Below are positions 20,668 through 32,429 of a stretch of DNA of 64,000 bases, piece by piece. Source of the stretch: Neodiprion pinetum (Eukaryota; Arthropoda; Insecta; Hymenoptera; Diprionidae); NCBI RefSeq assembly GCF_021155775.2, contig NC_060238.1, positions 10,998,051-11,062,050 on the forward strand, written 5' to 3'. The notes beneath the pieces are model-generated. The model searched no databases and had not been told where the DNA came from. It was given only the letters and a program-made list of their open reading frames with translations. The translations under genes were made by a program, and so were the position numbers. How positions within the stretch are numbered: the first letter of the stretch is position 1; every line of letters starts with the position of its first letter.

Positions 20668-23600
20668 TTATTCAAAATTTTCTTTACACATTTCCAATTC
20701 TTCCGGAATGTTACCCTCTGGCATTTTTCGCATCCGGTCATGTGCGTATTCAAATGTACGATTGGAATTCAAAGCTTTCAAAAGATATCTGTTGCCCTCT
20801 AACACTTCAATAATTTTATACGGGCCTTTGTATTTTGCATCTAATTTTGTTTGATTTCTCTCTTCATTCTTTAAAAGAACAAATTCGTTTAAAGAAAATT
20901 TGATTACTTTTGCCTTTGTTCGGTCAAACCTTTCCTTCTCATATTCTGCATTTTTGTTAATATTCTCGATTGCAAGTGTTCTAATTTCAGATAAGTCCTC
21001 CACATACTCCTCCTCAGAAATAAACATGAGCTCAAGAGGTCTGGCGACTTTTCCTATCATTAATTCGAGAGGACTAGATTTTGTGACTCGGTTGATCGTG
21101 CAATTTAGTGCTAATTGTACATCAGGCAATGCATCCTGCCAAGACCGGTCGCCGGTTATTTCTACGGTAGTTAGCATGTTCCTTAGAGTGCTCATTACTC
21201 GCTCCACCTGACCATTTGCGCGCGAGCTTCCTGTTGCAATCAAGTGCAACTTAATATTGTGAGCCAAACAAAATTCTCGAAAATCACTATTCGCGAAACA
21301 ACGACCCTGGTCCGCAATTACGCGAGTGGGAGAGCCAAATAGAGAAATACCAGATTTCAATGCTTTAATGCTATTGCTAGTATCAATATGCAATGTATGA
21401 CGAAGAGGAACAAATTTGGTGAAAGAATCAATTAAAACGAAAACGTACTCTTTCTTATCATTTTTACCACTTAATTTGCCAGTAGCGTCGATGTGAATGG
21501 TATTCCAAGGAATTGCGACTTTAGGAATGGGATGCAATTCAGCCTGAATTTTTCCCGAATTTGTTTTGGAAATTTTACATGTCAAACAATTTTCAACGAA
21601 TTTTCGAACATATCTTGACATTCCGTCAAACCAGAATGAATCATAAATTTTCTCAAGGGTCTTTTCCCATCCTAAATGTACCAATGCTTCATGGGTAGCG
21701 TTAATAACTGACCATCTGTACGCTCGTGGCAAAATAGGTAGAGATCGCGTTTTCCCGTGTCTTTGTATTTTACGAAAAAGAATTCCAGAGCGTAATTCGT
21801 AAGTTTTTGCTAATTCGTCATTCAACTTTTCTTCAGTTAAATTTTTAATTAATTTTGAAATTTCTTCATCACGTTGCTGTTCAGCAAAAAGCCATGTATT
21901 TGAGAGATTAGTTAAATTGACCTCTTTGTGCTCGGGTTTATTATAATTTTCTTTTATTGAATCTGGTAACGGATTTCTCGAAAAGAAGTCCGCATGACTC
22001 ATTTTCTTTCCATTTCGGTATACTACATCGAAATCGAAAGCTTGAAGAAAAGCCCACCATCTATGCACTCTCGGAGTAAGATCTTTTTTTTTTCTCGAAG
22101 ATTGCAGAGAGTTGCAATCTGTGACGACAAGAAATTTGCGTCCGTATAAAAAGTGTCGAAAATGTTTAACCGCGTTAACAACAGCAAGTGTTTCCAACTA
22201 GTACGAATGATATTTCGATTCAGCTGGTGAAGTACGTTTACTAAAATAAGCAATCACGCGCAATATATTTTCTTTTTTTTGCATTAGAATTGCCCCATAG
22301 CCCATCGAACTTGCATCAGTATGTAATTCAGTAAGACAATTCGGGTCAAATATTGTCAGTACTGGCTCATTGGTAAGTACTGAAATTATTTGTGTTCTAA
22401 TATTCTCATGTAATTCTTTCCATTCAATGTTTCCTTTTGCTGCGGAAGTTAGCGCGTATAAAGGAGCCGCAATTTGAGAGAACCTTGGAATGAATTGACG
22501 GAAGTAAGATGCTAAACCAATGAATTGCCGTAATTGTGTTACCGTTTTAGGAGCGGGTAAAGATATTAAAGCTAAAATTTTCTTCTTATTTGGTCGGATT
22601 TCTCCGTTGCAAACTTCATAACCGAGATACTCTACTTTTTGTTTCAAGAAAGAGCATTTTTTGATGTTGAAAGTAAAGCCGATATCTATCAAAACTTTTA
22701 ATACAAGCTTCAACCTCTCCAGGGCTTCGTCCTCATTGGATGCAACAATAAGAATATCATCCATGTAAATAATGACAAAACTATTCGCCAATTCTCCCAA
22801 AGCCTTGTAAACGGCCCTCTGGAAAACAGATGGTGCATTTCGAAGCCCGAATGGCATGGACAGATATTCATACTGTCCATTGTGAGTAATGAAAGCTGTA
22901 TATTCGATTGAATTTTCATGGATAGGGATCTGATGGAATCCAGATGCCATATCTAAGCTAGAAAAGTATTTCGCCCCATGTAACCTATTTACTTGGTCAG
23001 AAATTAGTGGCAATGGGAATCTGTCAGGTACAGTATTATCGTTTAGTTCTCGATAATCTACACACATTCTGTCTGACCCGTCCTTTTTCTTCACGAGAAG
23101 GATAGGGCTAGCGAATGGAGATGAGCTTGGGCGAATTACGTTTGCAGCAAGTAACTCTTTGATTTTATTTTGAACTATTTTTTGTTCATCGTGGCTCAAT
23201 CTATATGGACGTCTATATACCGTCTTATTTGGATCTTTCAGGCGAATTTGCATTGGGTCCGTTTTAGCAGGTTGCTTTGGTGTACCGGTTATAAAATGCT
23301 CTCTAAATTCTTGTAAAAGTGAGAGCAACCGTTCTTTTGACTCAAAAGAAATGTCAGTCTCAATTTTGTCAAAATTTACTTCGATTGATTCTCCAATTTT
23401 GCAAGCATCGACACGGATTTCACGCATTAATTTCAATTCGTTAGAAGATACAAGCACAGTCAAACCCTGACTCAAAATTTCACGACCAATCGAAATATCA
23501 CTCCTCAAATAATGACTTGGCAGAACATGGAAAAGAATTTCTAGGGCAATGTCGTCAATGTTTACTTTGGTAAGAATTTGCAAAGTACTATGGACACTTG

Positions 23601-24807
23601 TTTGTCCAATTCCAGTCATAGTGACGATATTATCAAGTCTTTTCCCGGAGAACCTTGACGACACTGATTCTTTTATTAAAGAACATTCGGCTCCAGAATC
23701 AAAATTAAATGAAAACTGCTCACCTGCATGCCTCAAAATGCCAGAAGGCGAATTCACTTCACAAATATCCACTCGTCGTTCGATATTGGATCCATTGAAG
23801 CGTCCTGACGATGGCTTCTTATTCATTCCAGGACATTGCGAAGAATAATGCCCAGGTTCCTTGCACTTGAAACAGGTTATAGGCTTCCTCGTGTCACTGC
23901 TTGTAGATGCATCTCTCTGCCACACATTTGATGCTGCATTTTTCTCTTTTCTTTGATAGCACACAGACGATTTATGCCCGATCTTTCCACAGGTGAAACA
24001 TTTCAGAAGGCTGGTAGACGATTTTTCTTCAAATCTTTTTGCTTCGCTGTGACGTTGTTCAGTGTGAAGTTCCGAGTTTTTCCTCTTCAAGTAATATACC
24101 GCCTTCAATTCTTTTTGTAATTTATTCCGTGTCTCAATTTCTTCCGTGAAAGCAAGGCGTTAAAGTCGTGGTTCAAATTGAGAAATGTGACTGAGGACGA
24201 AGGACACAGCAATCTGTTCCATAGAGAGATTCTTCCATCGGTTCATCAACGAGGTTATCACAGTGGCTGAATAAGCGGCGATACATTCTCCTTCCTTTGG
24301 CCTTCCTTGATTGATATTCATTAAGAAAGCAGCGAGGGTTTCCGGACATTCAAATCGTAGAGAAAATATTTCTTTAAATTCATTCCAATTTATTCTGGCA
24401 AATACGTTTTGGGTCAGCCAGAATAATGCCTCTCCTTTCATCGCACGGCTCAAAGCGTTCATGAGCGACGCTCCTTCTAACGGATACTCCGACATACACA
24501 TGTCTGCCGTACGAATCCAAGCTCGAGTATCGCTCACTTTTTCTGGGTCAAAGTCAGGTAACTCGATTTTCGTCTGAGAAGGTTTCTTCATTGCCTCAAT
24601 AATCTGCATGAAATTATTTTGCTGCTGTTGCAAAAGCATTTGCCATTTTGCGTCGTCACGTCTCTCTTCTCGGTGAGAAGCAGATTCTGATCGGCGAGAA
24701 GCAGATTCTGGTCGGTGAGAAGCAGATTCTGATCCCACTTCTGATGTCGGGGTGAAGCCTCGGAAAGGCGGAGAGGATGTAGGATTTCCAATTTGTGGAT
24801 TGTCCAT
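20668..24807 (-). pseudogene. gag-pol: Gag-pol of element C, two in-frame nonsense codons
   Basis: Starts inside the 5' LTR at MDNPQIGNPT and reads through the LTR end and PBS. Gag continues to a TAA at 24160-24162, after which the same frame resumes with two CCHC knuckles (CFTCGKIGHKSSVC, CFKCKEPGHYSSQC). Then come protease (FDSGAE), RT (CVDYRELND, MPFGLRNAPSVF, YMDD) and RNaseH (LHTDASSMGYG). A TAG at 22198-22200 replaces a Glu codon inside RNaseH. The frame then runs on through integrase (HHCC zinc site, WNTIHIDATG, ADQGRCF, GQVERVMSTL) to 20668. Because everything is in one frame, the intact ancestor probably made a single Gag-Pol polyprotein with no frameshift. Confidence 0.87.
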
Positions 24808-25018
24808 TATAGAAAGCGCGATGATCTTAACACGTCCGGTCAATTCGCTTGCTTTTCCGTGACTGTCGATTTCATCCAAGCGTTGTTATGAACAATTCAT
24901 TTGTTTGTTCTATATTCAAAGCATGTTGAATAACGCTTGACGCTTGATACGGCGGACTCATTCAAAGTTCAAGTTTCCAATTAACTTGATGATGCATCCT
25001 CTTTATTCTTCTCCGACA
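24745..25018 (-). repeat. 5' LTR of element C
   Basis: 274 bp. The gag ATG (24805-24807) lies inside it, so the last 63 bp of the LTR are translated. On the outer side it is flanked by TATA in the TA-rich matrix. Confidence 0.9.
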
Positions 25019-25481
25019 TATATATGTATATATGTATATATATATATATATACATATATGTATAAATAAATATATATATGTATATTATAATTTTCAATTT
25101 ACTTTTAAAAAGAGGGAGATTGAAAAAAAAAAATTTCTCTTTACATTATTTCAATTTCTTAAAATTCTGTATAATTATTGGGAAAATCCTGAATAGTTCT
25201 AATTATCCGCTCATTTTTTATTCTATTTTATTTTTTCATAAATTCTCTTATTTATAATCATTTTTTATTTTATTACATTATTTACCTCAATTACCTTCAT
25301 TTATATTCCATTATATTCATGTATATTATAAATGTATGTAAAAAAATATATGTACATATGTATATGTATATTATATATAAAGACATGTAAATAAATATGT
25401 ATATATGTATATACATATATATATATATACATATATATATGTATATATATATATATACATATATATATACATATATATATG

Positions 25482-25513
<32 letters not shown>

Positions 25514-25806
25514 AATATATATATGTATATTATAATTTTCAGTTCACTTTTAAAAAGGGGGAAATTGAAAAAAAAAAATTTTTTCCACAATATTTCAATT
25601 TTTGAAAATTATGTATGATTTTCAGAAAAATCCTAAATATTTCTAATTATTCGCTTATTTTTTATTTTATTTAATTTTTTTATAATTTTTTTCATTCACA
25701 ATTATTTTTTATTTTATTACATTATTTACCTCGATTACCTTCATTTATATTCTATTATATTAATGTATAATATAAATATATATAACTATATATATACATA
25801 TATATG

Positions 25807-25904
<98 letters not shown>

Positions 25905-25907
25905 TAT

Positions 25908-26001
<94 letters not shown>

Positions 26002-26262
26002 GTATATTATAATTTTCAATATAATTTAAAAAATGGGAAATTGAAAAAAAAAAAAATTTTCTCACATTATTTAAATTTTTCAAAATTATGTATAATTATT
26101 AGGAAAATCCTGAATATTTTTAATTATTCGCTTATTTTTTATTTTATTTCATTTTTTGATAATTTTTCCCATTCACAATCATTTTTTATTTTGTTACATT
26201 ATTTACCTCAATTACCTTCATTTATATTCTCTTATATTGATGTATAATATAAATATATATAA

Positions 26263-26339
<77 letters not shown>

Positions 26340-26340
26340 G
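25019..26340. repeat. AT-rich tandem repeat (matrix satellite) with very long (TA)n
   Basis: Three core copies near 25205, 25650 and 26125, separated by (TA)n runs, the longest about 25780-26000. Tyr-Ile-rich frames on both strands are artefacts of the microsatellite. Confidence 0.88.
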
Positions 26341-26647
26341 TGTTACAAAGAGTGAAATCACCTGTTTTGCCCCCTCTTTAATGATCTTGTAGTCAGCATA
26401 GATAAAAGACGTTTATGAACCTCTTATGTCTTCAAAAAGAATAAGGTTGCTGCGCCAACCGATATTATTGTAAAAACAGTCCTGTTTCAGACTTTAAACG
26501 AGAAACACGTATCTGGCATTAAAAGCTTTTCACAACATTTTAATTTTGCCTTTGATTTTGGCTTGTTATTCACGCTCTTGATTTCTTCGACTTGATAAGT
26601 AAACTCGCGGATCCATATTTTATTAACGTCACGCCTAAAACGTTACA
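26341..26647 (+). repeat. 5' LTR of copy B (307-bp type)
   Basis: TGTTACAAAGAG...CGTTACA. The distal half is like the LTR at 6952-7258 of copy A. Seven differences from the 3' LTR lie within the first roughly 144 bp, and beyond that the two LTRs differ by larger changes. Confidence 0.9.
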
Positions 26648-26648
26648 T

Positions 26649-26666
26649 TGGTGTCAGAAGTGGGAT
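26649..26666 (+). other. Primer-binding site of copy B
   Basis: TGGTGTCAGAAGTGGGAT starts two bases after the LTR end. TGG at the 5' end fits a tRNA CCA tail; the body resembles insect tRNA-Leu, an assignment from memory. Confidence 0.7.
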
Positions 26667-26711
26667 CTTGAGTTCTTGTTCATTAAGTCGATTCAGTGCG
26701 TGTAACATACA

Positions 26712-28328
26712 ATGAGTTGTAGTCGTATGACGCGCTCACGTCGAAGAGAAAGTGGAGAAGAATCTTCTCTCATAGAAAATCCGAGGGTTCCAGAAGAAAT
26801 TTCAACACCTTCTGTGGACCTTCTTTTAACTCCTTCGACGGTCTCTCAACTTGATCTATTGAAAATCTTGACACAACAACAAGAAGCGGCAAGACAACAA
26901 CAAGAAGCGGCAAAACAACAACAAGAAGCTGCTGCTCGACAGCAGCAACAACTAATCCAGCTGCTTCAGGAGCAACAAGAGGCTCGAGAGCGTTCAGAAA
27001 CTAATCTTCAAGACCTTCTTCGGACGACTGTGGCGGCGCAACAGGAGGCTCGAGAGCGTTCAGAAGCTTATCTTCAGGATCTTTTTCGGACGACTGTGGC
27101 GGCCCTTCAATCCGTTCATCAAATGAGTGGTACTGGAGGACCGGCTGTTACACCACAGGGTTCTAGAGTCGCTACTCCTGTTTCCTCTCCTGTTCCCTCG
27201 CCTGTTCCTGTTCCCGTTGTTTAAGAGATCCGACATCCAGGGCGAATCCAGGATCTTCGAGATTCAAGGTCTGTGACTTTTACTAGGGAAGTAGTTGAAT
27301 CCCCAGTTTGTAGAAATAGAGTAAACAATGAGGTTGATTTTTCCGAGCCTCTGTCTCAGGTTCAGCCTCAATACTCTAATTTGAGTGAATTAAATAATTC
27401 GATATTTCCTGAGGTTGCTTCTCAGATTAATGAGAAACCTCTTTATCCTTTAAAACCGCCAATTTTTGACGGAAAAATTCCATGGGCAGATTATGAACGC
27501 CAGTTTAATACAATTGCTAAACATAATCAGTGGGACTCCGCCATGAGGGCCCACAGTCTTGCCTCCTGTCTTCGAACGCCGGCTTTGAATGTTTTAACGG
27601 CGTTGTCTGAGGAAGAAATCTCTGATTATGAAAAACTTAGTTCTGCATTAAAGTTAAGATACGGAAATGACCACTTGACGAAACTGTACACGGCTCAATT
27701 ACAGACTAGGAGACAAGGACGAGACGAAGACCTCGCGTCTCTTAGCCAGGATATAGAACGGCTTTCACGTGTAGCATTGCCAGATCACGAGCCGTCTCGT
27801 AATTTATTAGCGACTCAAGCCTTTCTAAACGCAATTAGTGATCCAGAAATTAAAATGGCCGTTTGAACATCGGGCCTCACTTCTCTGCGGGAGGCAACAG
27901 CCAAAGCCCTCGAGGTGGAGGCAATGAGAAAGCAATATTTTGGGCTGAACAAGCTTCGTCGGATTGAGGTGTCTGAAAACGCCTCAAGAAGGCGAAGTTT
28001 TGAACACTCGGAGGAGTCAAAACCTCAAAATTATGAAAATAGAAATAACAGTAACAATTTTAAACCAAGAAATCGAGGTTCTTATCAAAACCAACAAAAC
28101 CAGCGTATAAATAAGAACGTGGTCGTGACAAGTCAAACTAGCTTGACTTGTATATTTTGTAAAAAAACAGGTCACGATGCCAATCATTGTTTTCTAATTA
28201 AGAAAATTAGTGGAAAACCGATGCAAGGCTCGAATCCAAATTCTTATAATTGGCGTAAGAAAAATATAGAAATAGGGGAAGCAAATCCTCAATCAAGTTC
28301 TTCAACAGGAACTCACTCAAAAAACTAA
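26712..28328 (+). pseudogene. gag: Gag of copy B, two nonsense codons
   Basis: Starts ATGAGTTGTAGTCG as in copy A. TAA at 27222-27224 stands for a Gln codon and TGA at 27864-27866 for a Val or Gly codon (copies A and D). The Gln-rich tract is expanded by duplications (QQQEAA units and a repeated ARERSE..LQDL block). The CCHC knuckle near 28145-28190 is intact. It ends TCA AAA AAC TAA, the same A_AAA_AAC heptamer (28319-28325) at the stop as in copy A. Confidence 0.88.
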
Positions 28329-31300
28329 TTCTAGATGATTTGTCAGGGCGAAAATCATCGCAGATTGTTAGAAGTGAAAGCCCTCTTAGAGAGCAATTTT
28401 CAATTAGAAGTCTACGACAGTCTGGTCTTTTCGCGCGCGGTACTGTAAATGGCGTCAATTGTCTATGGGTAATAGACACGGGCGCGGAAGTAACCGTAGT
28501 TCGATCGGATCTCTTTAAATCCGATGACCAGATTGTTCCCTCTTTTTCTCTGCGAACAGCCACTGGAGAGACGACCCCGGTTTTGAGACAGGCTACTGTC
28601 CAAATTAACCTTTTTCGGTGTATCGACTCTCCACATAAGGTTTTTATAGCAGATATAGAGGATGAAGGTATTTTGGGAATAGACTTTCTTACAGCTCATA
28701 ACTGTGTTATCTCGAGTAAGAGAAATTCGCTAGCTTCAAACAATCGTGAAATAACTCTTTGTACAAATAGAAATGGAATTTATTGGACTCCTCCTAGAAT
28801 TCGAGAAATAGAACTTTCGGAAGATGATTTGCAACAACGTTTTCCTTCGCATTTACAGAGCCTTGTTGAGAAATCTTCGATTTCGTTAAATTCAGCTCAG
28901 GCAGAATCGTTTAAATCTCTTTTGCTAGAGTTTATAGATTCTTTCGCCAAAGATAGTGGTGATAAGGGCCGATGTACTTCTGTCAAGCACAAGATCGACG
29001 TCGGAGAAAGTTCACCAATCAAACAAGCTCCTCGAAGACTCGCTCTCAACGCCCGAGAAGAGGTTAAGAAGCTTGTGGAAGACATGCTAAAGAACGATGT
29101 TATTGAACCATCGTCTAGTCCCTGGGCCTCACCAATCATCCTTGTTAACAAAATGGACGGATCCAAACGATTTTGTATCGATTACAGGAAGCTGAACGAT
29201 ATAACGAAGAAAGATTCTTACCCTCTACCCAGAATCGACGAGACACTCGACCTGATAGCTGGTGCAACTTGGTTCAGCACCATAGATCTTCAAAGCGGAT
29301 ACTGGCAGGTCGAAATGGATCCTCTAGATAAAGAAAAAACAGCTTTTGTTAGGGGGTTTGGGAGGATTACGGCAGTTCAAGGTTATGCCGTTTGGTTTGA
29401 GTAATGCCCCGGCTACCTTTGAACGAATGATGGAGGCTATTCTCCATGGGCTCACGGGCAAAATATGCCTCGTTTATTTAGACGATATAATCGTTTTTGG
29501 CAAGAACTTTGAAGCAGAAGTTAAAAATCTCAGACAAGTTTTCGCTAGGTTGAAGCAAGCGGGTCTGAAAATGAGCCCAAAGAAATGCCATCTGTTCCAG
29601 AAAGAAGTAGGCTTCCACGGACATATCGTTTCAGCACAAGGTGTGAAGACCGACCCATCTAAAATAGAGAAGGTTTCTTCTTGGCCGACACCTAAGAATG
29701 AAGAACAAATTCAAAGCTTTTTAGGCCTTTGTACGTATAACAGAAGATTTGTAAAAGGTTTCGCTAGTATAGCTAAACCTCTCCATCACTTGACCGGAAT
29801 CAAGATTCCTTTTGACTGGACCCCGGAATGCGAAGAGGCTTTTAAGAAATTAAAAGAAAATCTTATTTCTTCGCCGATTTTAGCTTATCCAGAGGTCGAA
29901 ATTCCTTTGATTCTAGATACGGATGCATCTCTTTCAGGAATAGGCGGGGTTCTGTCACAAATTCAGGGAGGTCAAGAGAGAGTGATAAGCTATTTCAGCA
30001 GAGTTTTGAGTAAAACCGAGAGGAATTATTGTGTCACTTGTAGAGAGCTTTTAGCTGTTGTTAAGACCGTAGTACATTTTCATCATTATTTGTACGGCAG
30101 GAGATTTTTGATACGTACAGATCATGCTTCTCTCAGGTGGCTACTTTTGTTTAAATCTCCCGAAGGTCAGGTAGCTAGATGGTTAGAAAGGCTTGGTCAG
30201 TACGATTTTGATATTCGTCATCGAGCAGGAATTCATCATGAAAACGCCGATGCTCTCTCTCGAAGACCCTGCGAGGAAATGCCAGAGTGTAAAAAGTGTG
30301 CACGATTAGAGAAAAATCGTGACCCCTCTCTTATAATACGGAAGATTTCTTTTAAAAATGACCAGGGGGAATGGAGAAAATCGCAACAAGAAGACGACAC
30401 TTTGAATCAAGTGAAGTCTTGGAAAGAAGCAGAAATTCGCCCAGACTGGCAGGATATATCTTTAGCCGAGCCAGATTTGAAAATTTATTGGGCTCAATGG
30501 GACTCTATTCTTTCAATTGATGGAATTTTATACCGAAAATAAGAATCTGCAGACTTGAAAGAAATCAGGTGGCAACTTTTGGTTCCCAGGTCACGAGTTC
30601 CGGAGATTCTTGCTCTTTATCATGATTCTTCTGCAGGCGGACACTTCGCTTCAAATAAAACTCTAGGCAGAATTCGCAACTTTTACTTTTGGCCCCGTTG
30701 CCGGATGGACATTGAAGATTGGTGTCGAAGATGTCGAATCTGCACGGCAAAGAAAGGACCTCGAGCGAAGGGACAAAGCTCTCTTCAAATTTCCAACGTG
30801 GGAGCTTCACTTGAAAGAATAGCGATGGATATTCTTGGACCTCTTCCGATAACCCATTCTGGAAATAAATATGCTTTGGTTATTGCTGATTATTTTACTA
30901 AGTGGCCAGAAGTGGTTCCTCTCGCTGATCAAGAAGCCTCTACTGTAGCACAGGCATTCGTTTAAGAATTTATTTGTAGACACGGAGTCCCTCTAGAACT
31001 TCATACTGATCAAGGCCGAAATTTTGAGTCGACCTTAATGAAAGAGGTTACTCAGATTTTAAGGGTTAGAAAAACTCGTACGACTCCTTTGCATCCGCAA
31101 TCTGATGGCATGATAGAGCGTCTGAATCGGACTTTACTACAGTATTTGTCGTCCTTCGTAGAGCAGAATCAGAGAGACTGGGACTCCTGGATCCCTTTCT
31201 TCCTCTTATCTTACAGATCTGCGATTCATGAGACAACGAAGCAGACGCCAGCCCTCATGCTTACTGGAAGAAATCTTCGACTTCCGTCAGATTTAGAGAA

Positions 31301-31718
31301 AGGCCCTGTTCCTGTGCAAAGACAGCATCAAACAGATTATGCCTTTTCATTACAACAACGATTAGAAGAAATTCATCACTTTGCTAGGAATAGAATTTCT
31401 ATGGCTTCAGATAAATTGAAAACTCGTTATGATATTCGAGCCAGAGATTTAGAATTTAATCCTGGAGATTCTGTCTCGCTCTTTCAACCTCGAAGACAGC
31501 AAGGACGATGTCCAAAGCTACAAAGAAATTGGGAAAGCCCTTACTTAGTGGTTAACCGGATAAATGATGTTGTTTATAGAATCCGAAGATCTCCTCATTC
31601 ACGTCAGAAAGTGGTTCACTTGGATCGTCTTGCTCCTTTTGAAGAGGATCAACCTGGAACAATCTCTCCAAGACCAGGGACATCCTTCGAGGTTAGATCT
31701 TCAAACGAACACCCTTGA
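28326..31718 (+). pseudogene. pol: Ty3/Gypsy pol of copy B, frameshift and nonsense codons
   Basis: The -1 frame is open straight from the slippery site (CTA ATT CTA GAT). Protease (DTGAE) and the N-terminal RT are intact to a 1-nt insertion near 29350 that ends the frame. RT (YLDD), RNaseH and the linker follow from 29346. TAA at 30540-30542 replaces Trp and TAA at 30963-30965 replaces Lys, both by comparison with copy A. The integrase core and GPY/F module run to the stop at 31716-31718. It has the same domains as copy A. Confidence 0.9.
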
Positions 31719-31734
31719 CGACTGTGATCGATTT

Positions 31735-31750
31735 GGCCTTCTTTACAGTC
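31735..31750 (+). promoter_or_regulatory. Candidate 3' splice acceptor ahead of the kinase ORF
   Basis: A pyrimidine-rich run followed by ACAG (CCTTCTTTACAG, ending 31748) lies between the pol stop and the kinase. The sequence is conserved in copy A near 1960-1972 (reverse). In-frame UGA codons precede it (31716 and 31725 in B). An exon beginning at 31749 would enter the kinase frame with no stop. The matching donor has not been identified. Confidence 0.4.
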
Positions 31751-31790
31751 GGTCATCGATTGGGAGAAGAATTTACCTTTCGGAATTCAT

Positions 31791-32429
31791 TTGAGTAAAA
31801 CTCGACCGCTTACGATTATTATTGAAGGAAATATCGGATGCGGAAAAACAACTTTCACCAAGAGGTTTTTAGCAGATCGCCAGGTCTGTACACTTACAGA
31901 ACCTCTTGAAGAATATCGAAATGTAGCTGGAATTAATCTTTTAGATTCGATGTATCAGAACCCAGATCGTTATTGCTATTATTTTCAGCATTTCGCTCAA
32001 ATGGTTATGTTAGATAGACATCTGCAGACGACTTCATTGCCTGTAAAGGTGATGGAAAGATCGATATTCAGTAGCAATTGTTTTGTAGAAGCTCGTCGAA
32101 GGTTAGGTAATTTTCGCGACTTCGAATCTCATTTATTGACAAAAAATTTTGATCTCCTCATTCGCTCGTCTGAGCTCAGAGTAGATTTGATTGCTTATTT
32201 GCGAGTTTCCCCAGAAACTTCTTTTGCTCGAGTGAGTTCCCGTTCTCGTGAGGAAGAATCGAGTATTTCTTCAGAGCTCCTCAGAACTATTCATGAGGTT
32301 CATGAAGATTGGCTAGTAAAACAAACCTTTCCTTCTTTGTCGGCTCCTGTTATGGTTATCAATGCAGAATCCACAGCAGACCAAGTTGATTCTAATTTCT
32401 GTCTTGCAATGACACACGGACAAAGTTAA
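31791..32429 (+). CDS. Retrotransposon-borne deoxynucleoside kinase (TK2/dNK type), copy B
   Basis: 212 residues counted from a TTG; the frame extends upstream to a UGA at 31725 with no ATG, so initiation likely depends on splicing. Motifs: P-loop G13-T20 (GNIGCGKT), E37-P-L-E40-E-Y-R-N, FQ at 65-66, E89-R-S91, and lid R151-S-R-E-E155, followed by IHEVHEDWL as in TK2/dNK kinases. The usual Trp of the substrate pocket is Tyr42. It sits where errantiviruses have env, after integrase. Family members make dNMPs from deoxynucleosides; a role in feeding reverse transcription is inferred. It is the only undamaged coding frame of copy B. The C-terminus differs from copy A after residue about 196. Confidence 0.87.
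   Translation: MSKTRPLTIIIEGNIGCGKTTFTKRFLADRQVCTLTEPLEEYRNVAGINLLDSMYQNPDRYCYYFQHFAQMVMLDRHLQTTSLPVKVMERSIFSSNCFVEARRRLGNFRDFESHLLTKNFDLLIRSSELRVDLIAYLRVSPETSFARVSSRSREEESSISSELLRTIHEVHEDWLVKQTFPSLSAPVMVINAESTADQVDSNFCLAMTHGQS

Larger units (their letters stand above)
19899..25018 (-). mobile_element. mag-like Ty3/Gypsy element C, full length
   Basis: Two 274-bp LTRs (19899-20172 and 24745-25018) with TGTCGG...CCGACA ends differ at six positions by eye (about 98% identical). TATA flanks both sides. The interior has one long gag-pol frame on the minus strand and a roughly 500-bp untranslated 3' region with tandem hairpins. The PBS directly abuts the LTR (TCAGAAGTGGGATC) and lacks the usual TGG start. 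Two CCHC knuckles and a single gag-pol frame favour the mag lineage; that assignment is inference. Confidence 0.88.

Noticed and set aside
25297..26392. Many Tyr-Ile-rich reading frames on both strands (also in all other satellite blocks)
   Set aside because: They are translations of (TA)n and the satellite core, repeat with each unit, and lack any domain or start context.
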